Assembly: GCA_040755975.1 (NCBI GenBank)
Contig: JBFLZY010000048.1
Coordinates: forward strand, 1-22,289
From: JAIMBK01 sp040755975
Lineage (GTDB): Bacteria > Bacillota > Desulfotomaculia > Desulfotomaculales > Nap2-2B
Length of the DNA stretch: 22,289 bases
Direction: 5' to 3'
This document shows positions 22,142 to 22,289 of this stretch, piece after piece. Numbering within the stretch: the first letter of the stretch is position 1; each line of letters opens with the position of its first letter. Position numbers and translations under genes: made by a program. The notes under the pieces were generated by a model. That model saw only the letters and a list, made by a program, of their open reading frames with translations. It was not told where the DNA came from and did no database searches.

Positions 22142-22289
22142 TTGAAAGGATTTTTCAAGTGGAGGGCGAAATCTCTCCCGGTGGCTACACAATTTATTAA
22201 AGTAGCGGGTGAACCCGGTTTGCGCAAAATAACGGCCGGAATACTGGGCGGATGCTTAATCGCTGCTCTTCTCCTGACCTTCGCCAGGT
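22142..22289 (+). CDS. Possible 5' end of a membrane-anchored protein (cut by window edge)
   Basis: Not recognised. The frame runs open to the window end and reads FKWRAKSLPVATQF, then VAGEPGLRKITAGILGG, then a hydrophobic segment CLIAALLLTF. This suggests a short cytoplasmic N-terminus and one membrane anchor. The start is uncertain: TTG 22142 lacks a clear ribosome site, while GTG 22181 has GGAGGG fourteen bases upstream. An in-frame stop lies near 22113. In the preceding stretch (22014-22141) only a very short frame behind an AAGGGAG site is seen. Confidence 0.35.
   Translation, partial: MKGFFKWRAKSLPVATQFIKVAGEPGLRKITAGILGGCLIAALLLTFAR

Overview
The window reads as chromosome from an anaerobic, spore-former-type Firmicute of the Clostridia/Peptococcia/Moorellia kind. 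This is inferred from strong GGAGG ribosome sites with frequent GTG and TTG starts, moderately high GC, CbiM, an FmdE-family protein, a complex I-like Hyf/Ehr membrane complex, and transcription-terminating riboswitches. The species cannot be fixed from sequence alone.

Left part (1-8650). A cobalamin riboswitch with a perfect consensus promoter and a terminator precedes the 5' end of cbiM (minus strand, cut by the window edge). An NH3-type NAD synthetase gene (nadE) runs rightward. A six-gene minus-strand cluster follows: NarL-type sensor kinase, response regulator, lipoprotein, ABC ATPase and two ABC-2 permeases. It resembles the Bacillus lnrJKLMN (yfiJKLMN) type of drug-sensing and export locus with a lipoprotein added. 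A perfect 14-bp palindrome in front of the lipoprotein gene is a candidate operator. Upstream of the kinase lies a short remnant of a short-chain dehydrogenase gene, and beyond it an FmdE-family zinc-ribbon gene.

Right part (9690-22013). This is the most interesting section. Two convergent operons are each headed by a recognisable promoter, a fluoride (crcB-motif) riboswitch and an overlapping intrinsic terminator. The rightward one (promoter 9694) encodes a small HEAT-repeat protein and a bacterial dynamin-like GTPase. The leftward one (promoter 22013) encodes a HyfC/E/F-like membrane arm, a large and a small peripheral subunit, a HyfB-like antiporter subunit and a terminal MFS transporter. 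The operons meet tail to tail with overlapping stop codons at 12044-12047. The large subunit has lost the cysteine ligands of the [NiFe] site, so the complex is an Ehr-type (energy-converting-hydrogenase-related) complex rather than a true hydrogenase. No crcB/fluc or CLC-F gene is visible in the window.

Two inverted copies of a ~257-bp repeat sit in the hyfF-hyfG and hyfI-hyfB gaps, exactly bracketing the two peripheral-subunit genes. Their internal blocks are about 88-90% identical, but their terminal 17-18-nt arms differ between copies while staying self-complementary within each copy. This suggests a folded nucleic-acid element rather than an ordinary MITE. The right edge (22014-22289) holds a weakly supported start of a rightward membrane-protein gene.
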